In this document: positions 26,241 to 34,565 of the stretch, piece after piece
Layout: each line of letters begins with the position of its first letter
Position numbering within the stretch: position 1 is the first letter of the stretch
Assembly (NCBI GenBank): GCA_937891465.1
Contig: CALAHF010000088.1
Coordinates: 1 to 59,630, forward strand
Direction of reading: 5' to 3'
DNA length: 59,630 nt
Origin: an uncultured Verrucomicrobiales bacterium
GTDB taxonomy: Bacteria; Verrucomicrobiota; Verrucomicrobiia; Verrucomicrobiales; DEV007
Translations under genes and position numbers: made by a program
The notes under the pieces: generated by a model
What the model was told of the DNA's origin: nothing
What the model saw: only the letters and a program-made list of their open reading frames with translations
The model's database searches: none

Positions 26241-27418
26241 TGCCCAAGAAACCTGTCGTCGCCAGCTATTGTACTACCTTCCTGAAACCGGAGATGCGCC
26301 ACATCTACCGTCAGGTCGCGAATCTTCGTCGTTTTGACACCTTTGTCGTGACGAAGGAACGGATGAATGAGGATCAATTCCCCTTCCCTGATATCGAATT
26401 ACACCGGAATCACCGGTCGAATTTTGTGCGGCGCTTTTGGCTGAAATACATCAAGAAAGAGCCAGCGATTGTCTATCGCGGCGAATACGGCGTTCTCGCA
26501 AAGATTCTCGATAAGCGGCGCAAGACGGACCTGATGCATGTCTATTTTGGCCATACAGGGGTTCATTTGCTGCCATTTATCCAGCGCTGGGGAAATCCTA
26601 CGGTCGTCTCATTCCACGGAATGGATGTGCAGACTCGGGAGCGCCAGCCGGATTACGAGCCTCGGCTGCGAGAGCTGCTGCAGTCGGCCACATTGGTCAT
26701 GGCCCGCTCAGATTCGCTTTTGGATCGGTTGCGGGATCTCGGCTGCCCCGAGGATAAAATCCGGATGAATCGGACCTCGATTCCAACCGAAGATTTCCCG
26801 TTTATTCAGCGAAAAGCACCGGAAGACGGCTCCGCCTGGCACCTCGTTCAGGCCTGTCGTTTGATCGAAAAGAAGGGCCTTGATAACACGGTGAACGTCT
26901 TTCACAAATTCCTCGAAGACTGCCCGACCGCACGGCTGACGATCGCCGGGACAGGGCCACTGGATGAATCCGTTCTCGCTCACGCCGAACGATTGGGAAT
27001 TTCAGACAAGGTCACCCTCGCTGGATTTCTTAATACAAAAGAGCTGAAGGCGCTCTACAACGACTCTCACGTTTTCATTCATCCAAGCCGGATGACGGGC
27101 GATCAGAATCAGGAGGGCGTCCCGAATTCGATGCTCGAAGCGATGTCGACCGGTCTTCCAGTAGTTTCGACCCTGCACGGCGGGATTCCCGAAGCAGTGA
27201 TCGATGGCAAAACGGGCCTGCTTTGCGAGGAAAACGACGAAGACGCCTTGCTCAACAATTTGCGAAAGATTCTAAATCGTCAGGAAACCTGGCAGCAAAT
27301 GAGCTCCGACGCGGCAGCGAGTATTCGCGAGATGTTTGATTCCAAAAAAGGCATCGAGAATCTGGAAGCGATTTATCTCGAAGCGATCGATATTTGGAAA
27401 ACCGGAAAGCGATTATGA
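26240..27418 (+). CDS. Family 4-type glycosyltransferase
   Basis: The 392-residue protein has the GT-B architecture. The N-terminal domain includes LMHVYFGHTGVHLLP and VVSFHGMDVQTRE. The C-terminal domain has the donor-binding signature HLVQACRLIEKKGLDNT, LTIAGTGPLDE, HPSRMTGDQNQEGVPNSMLE and the conserved E-x7-E GIPEAVIDGKTGLL. It resembles WcaL/AmsK-like exopolysaccharide transferases. GTG 26240 is the only start that keeps the conserved N-terminal VASYCTTFLKPEM, but the upstream region is a dispersed repeat with no Shine-Dalgarno, so initiation is uncertain. It overlaps the next gene in ATGA fashion; the two are paralogues and likely build the same polysaccharide or glycolipid. Confidence 0.88.
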   Translation: MPKKPVVASYCTTFLKPEMRHIYRQVANLRRFDTFVVTKERMNEDQFPFPDIELHRNHRSNFVRRFWLKYIKKEPAIVYRGEYGVLAKILDKRRKTDLMHVYFGHTGVHLLPFIQRWGNPTVVSFHGMDVQTRERQPDYEPRLRELLQSATLVMARSDSLLDRLRDLGCPEDKIRMNRTSIPTEDFPFIQRKAPEDGSAWHLVQACRLIEKKGLDNTVNVFHKFLEDCPTARLTIAGTGPLDESVLAHAERLGISDKVTLAGFLNTKELKALYNDSHVFIHPSRMTGDQNQEGVPNSMLEAMSTGLPVVSTLHGGIPEAVIDGKTGLLCEENDEDALLNNLRKILNRQETWQQMSSDAAASIREMFDSKKGIENLEAIYLEAIDIWKTGKRL

Positions 27419-28638
27419 GCGATCAGGAAGAAGCACCCGCCAAACCGCTCGTCGTATCGCTCTGCGGCACGTATTTGAAGCGCGAAATGCAGTCACTCTA
27501 CCGGCAGATTGCGAATCTGCGCGAGCACCGCACGGTTGTCTTTGCGGAGCGATTGGAAAACGTCGATGAATTCCCGCTCGAAGATGCGGAGATCGTTCAT
27601 ATGGAAAAGCAGGAACGACCTCGATTCCGAGGCAATTTCCTGCTCCGATTTTGGTTCAAGCATGTGATCAAACAATGGCCGCCACCGATGAATATCGGAA
27701 TGGAAGGCCGCGAGAACGAATACTATGCCCCGTATGACCTCGTGGAACTGCTTGAGAAACACGAGCCGGATTTGGTTCACGTCTATTACGGCCACAAAGC
27801 GGTGAAATATCACAAAATGCTGCAAGACTCGGGCGTTCCGTGGTTAGTCTCGTTTCACGGCGTCGATGTCGTAAAGTTTCTCGACGCGCCGGGATATCGC
27901 GAAGGTTTGACGAAGGTTTTTCGCGACGCAAAAGTCGTCCTGGCGCGGTCAGAATCGTTGCTCGATCGATTACGTGATTTGGGCTGCCCCGAGAAAAAAC
28001 TCCGTTTGAATCGCACTCCCGTTCCGCTCGACACAATTGATTTTTCACTCCGAAAGCCACCCGAAGGTGGGAAATGGCGCTTGCTTCAGGCCTGCCGTTT
28101 GATTCCGAAAAAGGGACTTTTCACCACACTCAAAGCACTACCCAAAGTCGTGGAACGTTGGCCGGACCTTAAGTTTGTGCTCGCCGGGGTTGGCCCGGAC
28201 GAAGAGCGCTTTCGTGCTGCGGTTGCCGAAGCCGGACTCGAAAACAATGTCGAAATGGTTGGCTGGGTTGATCAGGATCGACTGCGCGACGAGCTGGCAA
28301 AATCCCACGCCTTTCTCCATCCCAGTGAGCTGACCGAAACCGAAGACCAGGAAGGGGTTCCCAATGCCATGGTCGAAGCAATGGCCGCCGGACTTCCCAT
28401 TCTCGCGACGACTCACGGCGGAATCCCCGAAGCGGTCGATCACGACAAAGACGGCTATCTCGTCCCCGAAAAGGATCACGAAGCGCTCGCTGATGCCATT
28501 TTGAAACTGCTCGATTCTCCCGAGACTCTCGAAAAAATCTCGCAACAAGCTCACGATTCGGTAACTGCAAAATTCGGCTTTGATGCACAGATCGCTGCGC
28601 TGGAAGCGAGCTATGCTGAGACGAACAAACGGGGTTGA
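27415..28638 (+). CDS. Family 4-type glycosyltransferase, paralogue of the upstream gene
   Basis: ATG 27415 overlaps the stop of the preceding gene (ATGA), so this start is preferred over 27394. The protein (407 residues) repeats the layout of its neighbour: VVSLCGTYLKREMQSLYRQ, LVHVYYGHKAVKYH, LVSFHGVDVVKF, ARSESLLDRLRDLGCPEKKL, LLQACRLIPKKGLFTTLKAL, FVLAGVGPDEERF, EDQEGVPNAMVEAMAAGLPI and GIPEAVDHDKDGYLVPE. Shared stretches such as LLDRLRDLGCPE show a tandem duplication. The proteins differ by an insertion after the N-terminal third. The last residues (TNKRG) and the stop come from the repeat at 28623-28670. Confidence 0.88.
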   Translation: MSDQEEAPAKPLVVSLCGTYLKREMQSLYRQIANLREHRTVVFAERLENVDEFPLEDAEIVHMEKQERPRFRGNFLLRFWFKHVIKQWPPPMNIGMEGRENEYYAPYDLVELLEKHEPDLVHVYYGHKAVKYHKMLQDSGVPWLVSFHGVDVVKFLDAPGYREGLTKVFRDAKVVLARSESLLDRLRDLGCPEKKLRLNRTPVPLDTIDFSLRKPPEGGKWRLLQACRLIPKKGLFTTLKALPKVVERWPDLKFVLAGVGPDEERFRAAVAEAGLENNVEMVGWVDQDRLRDELAKSHAFLHPSELTETEDQEGVPNAMVEAMAAGLPILATTHGGIPEAVDHDKDGYLVPEKDHEALADAILKLLDSPETLEKISQQAHDSVTAKFGFDAQIAALEASYAETNKRG

Positions 28639-28670
28639 TTCATCGAACGAGCCCTGTTGATTCGTGAAAC
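28623..28670. repeat. Dispersed palindromic repeat, copy 6 (overlaps a gene end)
   Basis: AACGGGGTTGATTC, core ATCGAACG and GAGCCCTGTTGATTCG follow the family plan. The left arm encodes the last residues and stop codon of the second glycosyltransferase, as also happens at crtO. Confidence 0.8.
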
Positions 28671-28691
28671 CCACTTTTTCTAAAAATCACC

Positions 28692-30116
28692 ATGTCTAAA
28701 CGCCCCAACATCATTTGGTTTTGCACCGATCAACAACGATTCGACACGATCGGAGCGCTGGGAAATCCGCACGTATCGACGCCGACGATTGATGGTTTGG
28801 TCCGTGGTGGCACCGCGTTTACCCACACGTATTGCCAGAGCCCGATCTGCACGCCGAGCCGAGCGTCGTTTATGTCGGGGATGTATCCGGCAAAGGTCCG
28901 CAACACGCGGAATGGCAATGCGACGTTTCCTGAAGACGTTCCGGTAATTTCACAGCTGATCGCTGATGCGGGCTACGATTGTGCGCAGATTGGGAAGTTT
29001 CATCTGTCGAGTTCGGGCAAGCGAACGGAGCCGCGTTTGCCGCAAGGTGATGGTTTTCGAGTGTGGAATTTCAGCCACGCACCCCGTGATAACTGGCCTG
29101 AAGGCGAGCATGACTATGCTGATTGGGTTCGTGAAAAGGGCGGCGATTTGAATGCAATGCGGGAAACGCCGGAACGCGTGCCTGCGGAATTTCATCAAAC
29201 GACGTGGGCAGTGGATCGCTCGATCCAATTTATCGCGGATGCCGAAAAAGTTCGCGACGACGATCAGCCGTGGATGGTGAATGTGAATATTTACGATCCG
29301 CATCCGCCGTTTATTCCGCCGAAGGAATATGCGGATCAGTTCGATGCCGAATCAATGCCGGGGCCGTCGTTTGTCGAAAGCGATCTGGAAACCCAGGCAG
29401 GTCTCGACGGCGCTGATTTTCAGACGAAAAGCCAATCGCCCGATCAGATCGAGGCGAAGGACGCGCAGGCCAAATACTACGCGATGATCAAATTGATCGA
29501 CGATCAGCTGGCGCGCCTGTTGGATTTCCTCAAAGAAAGCGGCCAAGCCGAAGACACGGTGATCATTTTTACGAGCGATCACGGAGAAACCCTGGGCGAC
29601 CACGGATTGCTCTACAAAGGCTGTCGTTTTTACGAAGGACTAGTCCGCGTGCCGCTGATTTTTCACTGGCCGGGACATTTCAAAGAAAACGTGCAATCCC
29701 CTGCCCTCGTTGAGCTACTCGACATGTCAGCGAGCCTGTTGGAAATTGCCGGAGTGAAAATTCCGGAGCATCACCAAGGGAAAAGCCTTCTGCCCATTTT
29801 GCTTGGTGAAATCGAGCCGGATCATCATCGTGACTTTGTTCGTTGTGAATATTTTGATGCGCTGGCACCGTTTTTTCTCGAAGGCGCAACGGGAACTTTT
29901 GCAACAATGCACCGCACACCAACCCACAAGCTAGTGATGTATCACAGCCTCGGAAAAGGCGAGCTTTACGACTTGGAAAAAGATCTGTGGGAGCACGACA
30001 ATCTGTGGGACGATCCGAATTCAGCGCCAATAAAGACTGAATTGATGGAGGCGAGCTTCAATGCCCACGTAAATTTTACAACAGACGTGGGATCGAAGCG
30101 AATTGCTCCAATGTGA
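28692..30116 (+). CDS. Sulfatase (formylglycine-dependent)
   Basis: The 474-residue protein is a type I sulfatase. The N-terminal metal site is NIIWFCTDQQRFDTIG; the modification motif is CTPSR (with ASFMSGMYP after it), whose Cys would be converted to formylglycine; IIFTSDHGETLGDHGLLYKG supplies further metal ligands, and a C-terminal subdomain holds ELYDLEKDLWEHDNL. There is no signal peptide, so it acts in the cytoplasm or leaves by another route, unlike most sulfatases of this phylum. It follows the two glycosyltransferases in the same direction after a repeat, which hints at sulfated-polysaccharide metabolism. Sulfatase substrates cannot be assigned from sequence. Confidence 0.9.
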   Translation: MSKRPNIIWFCTDQQRFDTIGALGNPHVSTPTIDGLVRGGTAFTHTYCQSPICTPSRASFMSGMYPAKVRNTRNGNATFPEDVPVISQLIADAGYDCAQIGKFHLSSSGKRTEPRLPQGDGFRVWNFSHAPRDNWPEGEHDYADWVREKGGDLNAMRETPERVPAEFHQTTWAVDRSIQFIADAEKVRDDDQPWMVNVNIYDPHPPFIPPKEYADQFDAESMPGPSFVESDLETQAGLDGADFQTKSQSPDQIEAKDAQAKYYAMIKLIDDQLARLLDFLKESGQAEDTVIIFTSDHGETLGDHGLLYKGCRFYEGLVRVPLIFHWPGHFKENVQSPALVELLDMSASLLEIAGVKIPEHHQGKSLLPILLGEIEPDHHRDFVRCEYFDALAPFFLEGATGTFATMHRTPTHKLVMYHSLGKGELYDLEKDLWEHDNLWDDPNSAPIKTELMEASFNAHVNFTTDVGSKRIAPM

Positions 30117-30130
30117 ATTACTTCAACGAC

Positions 30131-30571
30131 TCAGGAAGCCTGAACCATTGCTAAAACATCGCCGATTAGTTTCTTAAATTCAGGAGAAACATTCGCCATC
30201 AAAGGGGCGTCGAGTTCACTCTTCTCACTGCAAATTGCAACTACATAAGGGACCGAACTATCGCCATCAACAAACGGAATCGCAAAGCTTTTAAAAATGA
30301 ATACCTCGCCGGAACTTCGGTAGGCCTCGAGCCCGAAATCAAAAGGCGTTCCTTCATCCGTCCGCTGCCAAATCCGCTCCACTTCAGCTTTACTAGTCCT
30401 TTCTCCCGCAAGAAACGAGCTTGGCATCTCGCCAAGGATTTCATCGGAAGTTCGTTCTATCATTGCGTTAAACGCCTCGTTGCTGAAAACAACCCTATGC
30501 TGGGCATCGCAAATCCAGACTGGTTCAGTCGATTCTTCAATCAATTTAAAAACACGATTCAATTCATCCAT
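30131..30571 (-). CDS. Stand-alone PAS domain protein
   Basis: The 146-residue protein consists almost only of one PAS domain: VWICDAQHRVVFSNEAFNAM, then EILGEMPSSFL and EVFIFKSFAIPFVDGD. The C-terminal 30 residues form a helix (SPEFKKLIGDVLAMVQ). No kinase, GGDEF or DNA-binding domain is attached. It could sense a ligand or redox state and act by protein contact. It is convergent with the sulfatase gene, 14 bases away. Partner unknown. Confidence 0.82.
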   Translation of the reverse strand: MDELNRVFKLIEESTEPVWICDAQHRVVFSNEAFNAMIERTSDEILGEMPSSFLAGERTSKAEVERIWQRTDEGTPFDFGLEAYRSSGEVFIFKSFAIPFVDGDSSVPYVVAICSEKSELDAPLMANVSPEFKKLIGDVLAMVQAS

Positions 30572-30731
30572 ATATAGTTACTAATTGTTTAAGGATCGTC
30601 TGAATTACTCTAATTTCTATAAGAACCAAGTAAAGATACTAACAAATCTTAGAATACACAACTCCAAATTGCGCAAGTTGGCTTAGCGCCTCAGGTTCCT
30701 CGCGCGGGAACATTACGAATTTCGCCAGAAA

Positions 30732-31931
30732 TTACAAGCCCAGCATTGGGGCGGGGACGAGAAAAGCGTGTTGCTCAAGCAGGCTCCATGACCCGTTGAA
30801 ACTCAAATACTGAGTTAGCCACACGATGAATACATACGCTCCCACTGCCGGAATGCCGCCAAGACGACTCAACCATTTGGCAAATGGATGACGCGGGCTT
30901 TCCTGTTTTTCCGCGCGAGCCAACGCCCAGCCGACCAACATACGAGCGGGAAAAATGAAGACTACAAACAAGATACTCGGAATCCACGCGAGATCCTGGG
31001 GAGGAAGCTCCACTTTAAGAATGTAGAGAGGGAAGGCGAAAAGCACGGTCGCGAACAGCGAAATCCAGAACGCAAAGGGCGCGCGACTGAAATAGTTTCG
31101 CACTTCGCGAAGTTTGATAAAACTCTCAACCTTCCCCGTCTTCGCAAAATTAGCCTGAATAAACGGCAAATACATCGCAGCAAAGAGCAACAGGCCACCT
31201 CCTACAAGATTGCAAAGGAACGCCACTCCGTCGTTCCCAATGTGGGCCGCGCCAAAGAGCACCAGCACCGGAATCCCCAGCCAAATGAGAGCTCCAACAA
31301 AGCCGCGGAACCCCAGCCAAAAATAATAAGGGAATCGCAGTGCCTTGATGTAGCCAAGCACTCCGTTTCGAACCTGTGTGAATTTTGCATCCTGCCCAAG
31401 CCATTTGAAAAATGCGATCGGAGCAGGCCAGAAAAAGTGACGCAAGCGCCCTCCCCGGACCGCCGCCCAGGAGATGTGAAGGGCCGCCAGAACCGTCATC
31501 ACAATCAACCCTATGCGCAATCCCTGAGCACTTCCGCTTCCCGGCGAAATCAGTTCGGCATCTTTCCAGAGGTCGGAGACAAACCGAACCGGCAATAGAA
31601 CCAGCCACGTTCCAACCACCAAACTTCCCACCGCTGAGGCTTTCCGGATTCCAATAAACCCGGCTTTAAATCGCCCCGTCCGCGCAATTCGACCACTGAC
31701 TTCGAGCAAATAGCCCAGACTCAAAAAATTGAGAATGGGAATCACTGCGAGAATCGCCAGGCCGCAAATTAGGGCAACCGCTCCCATCAACCAATCCACA
31801 ACGTCCCAGAATTTGCGCCACCACCGAATGATCCAGATCGGACGGGCAGCGATTCCTTCGGAAGAATCCGGAACCGGTTCAGAAGGCACTGTTGACGGCA
31901 ATTTGGAAGGAAGAGGCGGTGGAATAGGCAT
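30732..31931 (-). CDS. Multi-pass membrane protein, DUF4013-like
   Basis: The 399-residue protein starts with a proline-rich cytoplasmic stretch (MPIPPPLPSKLPS) and continues with about eight membrane segments. Early landmarks are LICGLAILAVIPILNFLSLG and YLLEVSGRIARTGRFKAGF, the latter a motif I associate with a DUF4013-like family of planctomycete and verrucomicrobial membrane proteins. Later segments are RFPYYFWLGFRGFVGALIW, VAFLCNLVGGGLLLFAAMYL and FVFIFPARML-type helices. No transporter or enzyme signature can be seen. Transcribed alone; function unknown. Confidence 0.7.
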   Translation of the reverse strand: MPIPPPLPSKLPSTVPSEPVPDSSEGIAARPIWIIRWWRKFWDVVDWLMGAVALICGLAILAVIPILNFLSLGYLLEVSGRIARTGRFKAGFIGIRKASAVGSLVVGTWLVLLPVRFVSDLWKDAELISPGSGSAQGLRIGLIVMTVLAALHISWAAVRGGRLRHFFWPAPIAFFKWLGQDAKFTQVRNGVLGYIKALRFPYYFWLGFRGFVGALIWLGIPVLVLFGAAHIGNDGVAFLCNLVGGGLLLFAAMYLPFIQANFAKTGKVESFIKLREVRNYFSRAPFAFWISLFATVLFAFPLYILKVELPPQDLAWIPSILFVVFIFPARMLVGWALARAEKQESPRHPFAKWLSRLGGIPAVGAYVFIVWLTQYLSFNGSWSLLEQHAFLVPAPMLGL

Positions 31932-32116
31932 TCTCTGAGAAAGACGAAAGCGCGGCCTTTTGGGTTACACAAATTAATCCTGTCACATCACAATCCTTTA
32001 CGACAACTCGCAGAAGGTGAGAAACCAAGCAATCACCATCATTATTTGATGGACGTTGTGTTCAAAGTTCATACACTCTCACTCTTTTACGCAAAAACTG
32101 CCAACCCCCATAATAT

Positions 32117-32749
32117 ATGAAATCATTTTCTATCCTTCTTACTGCCATTGCGATCTTCGCCGGCTCATCACTTGCGAACGCCCAAGGCAAAGGCGGCGTC
32201 GCCATTGTAGATATCGACGCCGTTGCTAAAGAACTCGGCATTTCCGATGCTGTTGTTGCAAAGCTTCAAGCAGCTTCGACTCAGCTGAATCAAGACCTCA
32301 ACAACGCCAAGGGCCAGCTTCAGGGCAAAATGAATCAGGCCGAAGCGCAAGTTGGTCAGCAGGCAAATGCTCAAGGTCGCCAGCAATTGGTTGATTTTAA
32401 TCGCCAGCTCAATCAGCAGTATGACCAGTATGTTGCTCAAGCTCGCCAGGCGATCACCAACACCCGGGTTCAAGAGATCCGCGCTTTTCAGGAAAAGTTG
32501 AAGCCTGTCGCTCTCGCAGCGGCCAAAGCAAAGGGATTCGACGTTGTCATGATGAAGGTTTCTCCTCCAGTATTCGTTTTCTCTGATGAAGCTGACATTA
32601 CCCAGGAAGTAATCGCCGCAGCGAAGAAAGCAGGCATCAAGCCTGAAACGGCAGCAGCAGCACCAGCAGCGGCATCAGAAGCCCCGGCGCCTGCTGCAGG
32701 TGAAAAAGGAAACGGCAATGCGAAAGCCAAGGCCGACAAAAAAGGCTAA
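32117..32749 (+). CDS. OmpH/Skp-like periplasmic chaperone
   Basis: A signal peptide (MKSFSILLTAIAIFAGSSLANA) is followed by GVAIVDIDAVAKELG, the short beta strand that opens OmpH/Skp proteins. A long Gln/Ala-rich coiled coil spans about residues 45-125, with a return helix and the strand FDVVMMKVSPPVFVFSDE. The C-terminus is an Ala/Pro-rich tail ending in lysines (NAKAKADKKG). Skp trimers hold unfolded outer-membrane proteins in the periplasm, which fits a genome that makes barrels like those at 1465 and 4148. The core length fits the family; the charged tail is an addition. It is monocistronic, followed by hairpins. Confidence 0.78.
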   Translation: MKSFSILLTAIAIFAGSSLANAQGKGGVAIVDIDAVAKELGISDAVVAKLQAASTQLNQDLNNAKGQLQGKMNQAEAQVGQQANAQGRQQLVDFNRQLNQQYDQYVAQARQAITNTRVQEIRAFQEKLKPVALAAAKAKGFDVVMMKVSPPVFVFSDEADITQEVIAAAKKAGIKPETAAAAPAAASEAPAPAAGEKGNGNAKAKADKKG

Positions 32750-32764
32750 TCCTTCTACCCAATC

Positions 32765-32830
32765 GGAGAGATTTTTCTCCAACGTTTTTTGAAATACGCC
32801 CCGTCCGATTCGATTCGGAGGGGTGTGTTT
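32765..32830 (+). terminator. Two candidate hairpin terminators after the OmpH gene
   Basis: GGAGA (32765-32769) pairs with TCTCC (32776-32780) and is followed by AACGTTTTTT, a short intrinsic terminator. A second, longer GC hairpin (CCCCGTCCGA with TCGGAGGGG, 32799-32823) follows and is succeeded by TGTGTTTA. Either could stop transcription before the peroxidase locus. Confidence 0.55.
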
Positions 32831-32890
32831 ATTGTACAAAAAAGGCGAACTTTTTAACCGATTTCTGCTATAATTTGCAACTTAAATTCC

Positions 32891-33877
32891 ATGACTATCA
32901 GATCCACATCAACCTCCCTCGCAATCATCATCGCTGCTACTATCGGAAGCAGCGCTCAGACACAAGCCCAGGACACAACGGTGAACCGTGCCATGCTCGG
33001 CATGTCTTAGCCACTGCCTGAAAGCGTCGAGAATCCTGCAAACCCGTCTTCTCCGGCGAAAATTGATCTCGGCCGGATGCTCTACTATGACACCCGACTT
33101 TCGAAAGATCACTCGACGCCCTGCAACACATGTCACGAGCTCGATAGCTTCGGCGATGACGGCGCTCCCGTTTCTACGGGTATCGCAGGGCAAAAAGGGG
33201 GCCGTTCTGCTCCGACCGTATACAACGCCGCCCTTCACATCGCTCAGTTTTGGGATGGACGCGCTGCGGATGTCGAAGCTCAGGCGATCGGACCGATCAC
33301 CAATCCCATCGAGATGGGAATGCCCGATGAAGCATATGTCTTGAAAGTGGTGAAATCGATTCCTGACTACGTCGAAATGTTCAAAACCGCTTTTCCTGAT
33401 TCGAAAGAACCTGTCACCTACGAAAGCGTCGGCAACGCGACCGGTGTTTTCGAACGCGGTCTTTTGACCCCTGCGCCGTGGGATGCCTATCTCAAGGGCG
33501 ATGAAAAGGCTCTGACCGATAATCAGAAAAAAGGACTGAACCTTTTCATGACCAAAGGTTGCATCACCTGCCACCAGGGCGCTGGCGTTGGCGGGCACAT
33601 GTATCAAAAACTCGGGCTCGTGAAGCCCTGGCCGACCAAGGACAAAGGTCGCGCTGAGGTTGAAGGCTTCGAATTAATGGAAGGATTTTTCAAAGTTCCA
33701 AGTTTCCGGAACATCACTGAAACAGCTCCCTACCTTCACGGTGGATCCGTTACCGCGATTGAGGAAATCGTCAAAAAAATGGCCGAACACCAGCAGGGCC
33801 ACATCCTCACAGACGAAGAGACTGGACTGATTATTAACTTCCTCGAAGCCCTCAAAGGCGAAATCCCTGCCGATTAA
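32891..33877 (+). pseudogene. Di-haem cytochrome c peroxidase interrupted by one TAG
   Basis: ATG 32891 opens a signal peptide (SLAIIIAATIGSSAQTQA) and reads to SVENPANP and KIDLGRMLYYDTRLSKD in one frame, except for TAG at 33008-33010 (codon 40). The downstream body is complete: haem-binding CNTCH near residue 78, APTVYNAALHIAQFWDGRA, VFERGLLTPAPWDAYLKGD, a second haem site CITCHQGAG near 224, and FKVPSFRNITETAPYLHGGSV, all typical of the CcpA/MauG family. These periplasmic enzymes reduce hydrogen peroxide with electrons from cytochrome c. A single CAG-to-TAG change explains the defect. It is a very recent pseudogene, a sequence error, or a readthrough gene. Initiation downstream (ATG 33077) would lose the export signal and is unlikely to give a working enzyme. 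Confidence 0.85.
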
Positions 33878-33969
33878 GTTAAAAAGCCGGAGCTTCCTGC
33901 ATCGGGTCCCGAAACGCCGAAGGCAGCAAAATAGTAAATCATGTAATTTACCGAAACGCATTTTTTTGC

Positions 33970-34013
33970 GATCCAACCCTATTGCTTCATCGAATCAATA
34001 GGGTTGTTTCGTT
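33970..34013. repeat. Dispersed palindromic repeat, copy 7
   Basis: CCAACCCTATTG, core CTTCATCGAAT and CAATAGGGTTG are nearly perfect inverted arms. It lies in the 211-base gap between the peroxidase locus and the Gre-like gene, which otherwise holds nothing I recognise. Confidence 0.85.
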
Positions 34014-34088
34014 TTCAGCAAAAACGGTTGGCTGCCGATCTTGAAAAAAAACCAATCAAGCGGTATCTCAGCCTTTGCCACGTCACTC

Positions 34089-34556
34089 ATGGACAAGCCC
34101 TCCGCCATTCAGTCTTTCAAAGATCAGCTCCAAAGCCAGCATCAGCGTGCCCTTGCCGCGGTCGCCAGTGCGGCAGAAGGCGCTACCGGAGATGACGCCA
34201 AAGCTGAGTCCAAATACGACACGCGCGGCTTGGAGTCCTCTTACCTCGCAGCCGGACAAGCTGAAGTGGCGGATGAAATCGCTCGCATCATCGGAGTTGT
34301 TGAACGCTATGAATTCCGCGATTTTTCTGAAACGGATCCGATCGATATCGGTGCCCTTGTCTGTATTGATTTCGAAGGCGATCAGGACTGGTATCTCATC
34401 GCCCCCGGCGGAGGCGGTGGTCTCGAATGCACCGCCTCTGATGGGGACGTGGCTACCATTCTCGGCCCCAAATCACCCCTGACCCAGCGGCTTTCCGAAA
34501 AGAAGTCCGGTGAAACTCTCGAAAATTCTGAAATGAAGATCGTGGAAGTGAGGTAG
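34089..34556 (+). CDS. GreA/GreB C-terminal-like protein
   Basis: ATG 34089 (MDKPSAIQSF) is the start usual for this group; the TTG at 34041 adds an unconserved basic leader. Residues 1-60 form a helical segment with DDAKAESKYDTRGLESSYLA, and the C-terminal 90 residues are a Gre-factor-like FKBP-type domain: IGALVCIDFEGDQDWYLIAP, a Gly-rich turn, VATILGPKSPLTQRL and SGETLENSEMKIVEV. It lacks the full GreA coiled coil that enters the RNA polymerase secondary channel, so like Rnk it may bind polymerase without cleaving RNA. Such proteins are common in Verrucomicrobia and Planctomycetes. Cytoplasmic. The lipoprotein gene follows nine bases later. Confidence 0.78.
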   Translation: MDKPSAIQSFKDQLQSQHQRALAAVASAAEGATGDDAKAESKYDTRGLESSYLAAGQAEVADEIARIIGVVERYEFRDFSETDPIDIGALVCIDFEGDQDWYLIAPGGGGGLECTASDGDVATILGPKSPLTQRLSEKKSGETLENSEMKIVEVR

Positions 34557-34565
34557 GTTTCTCGA

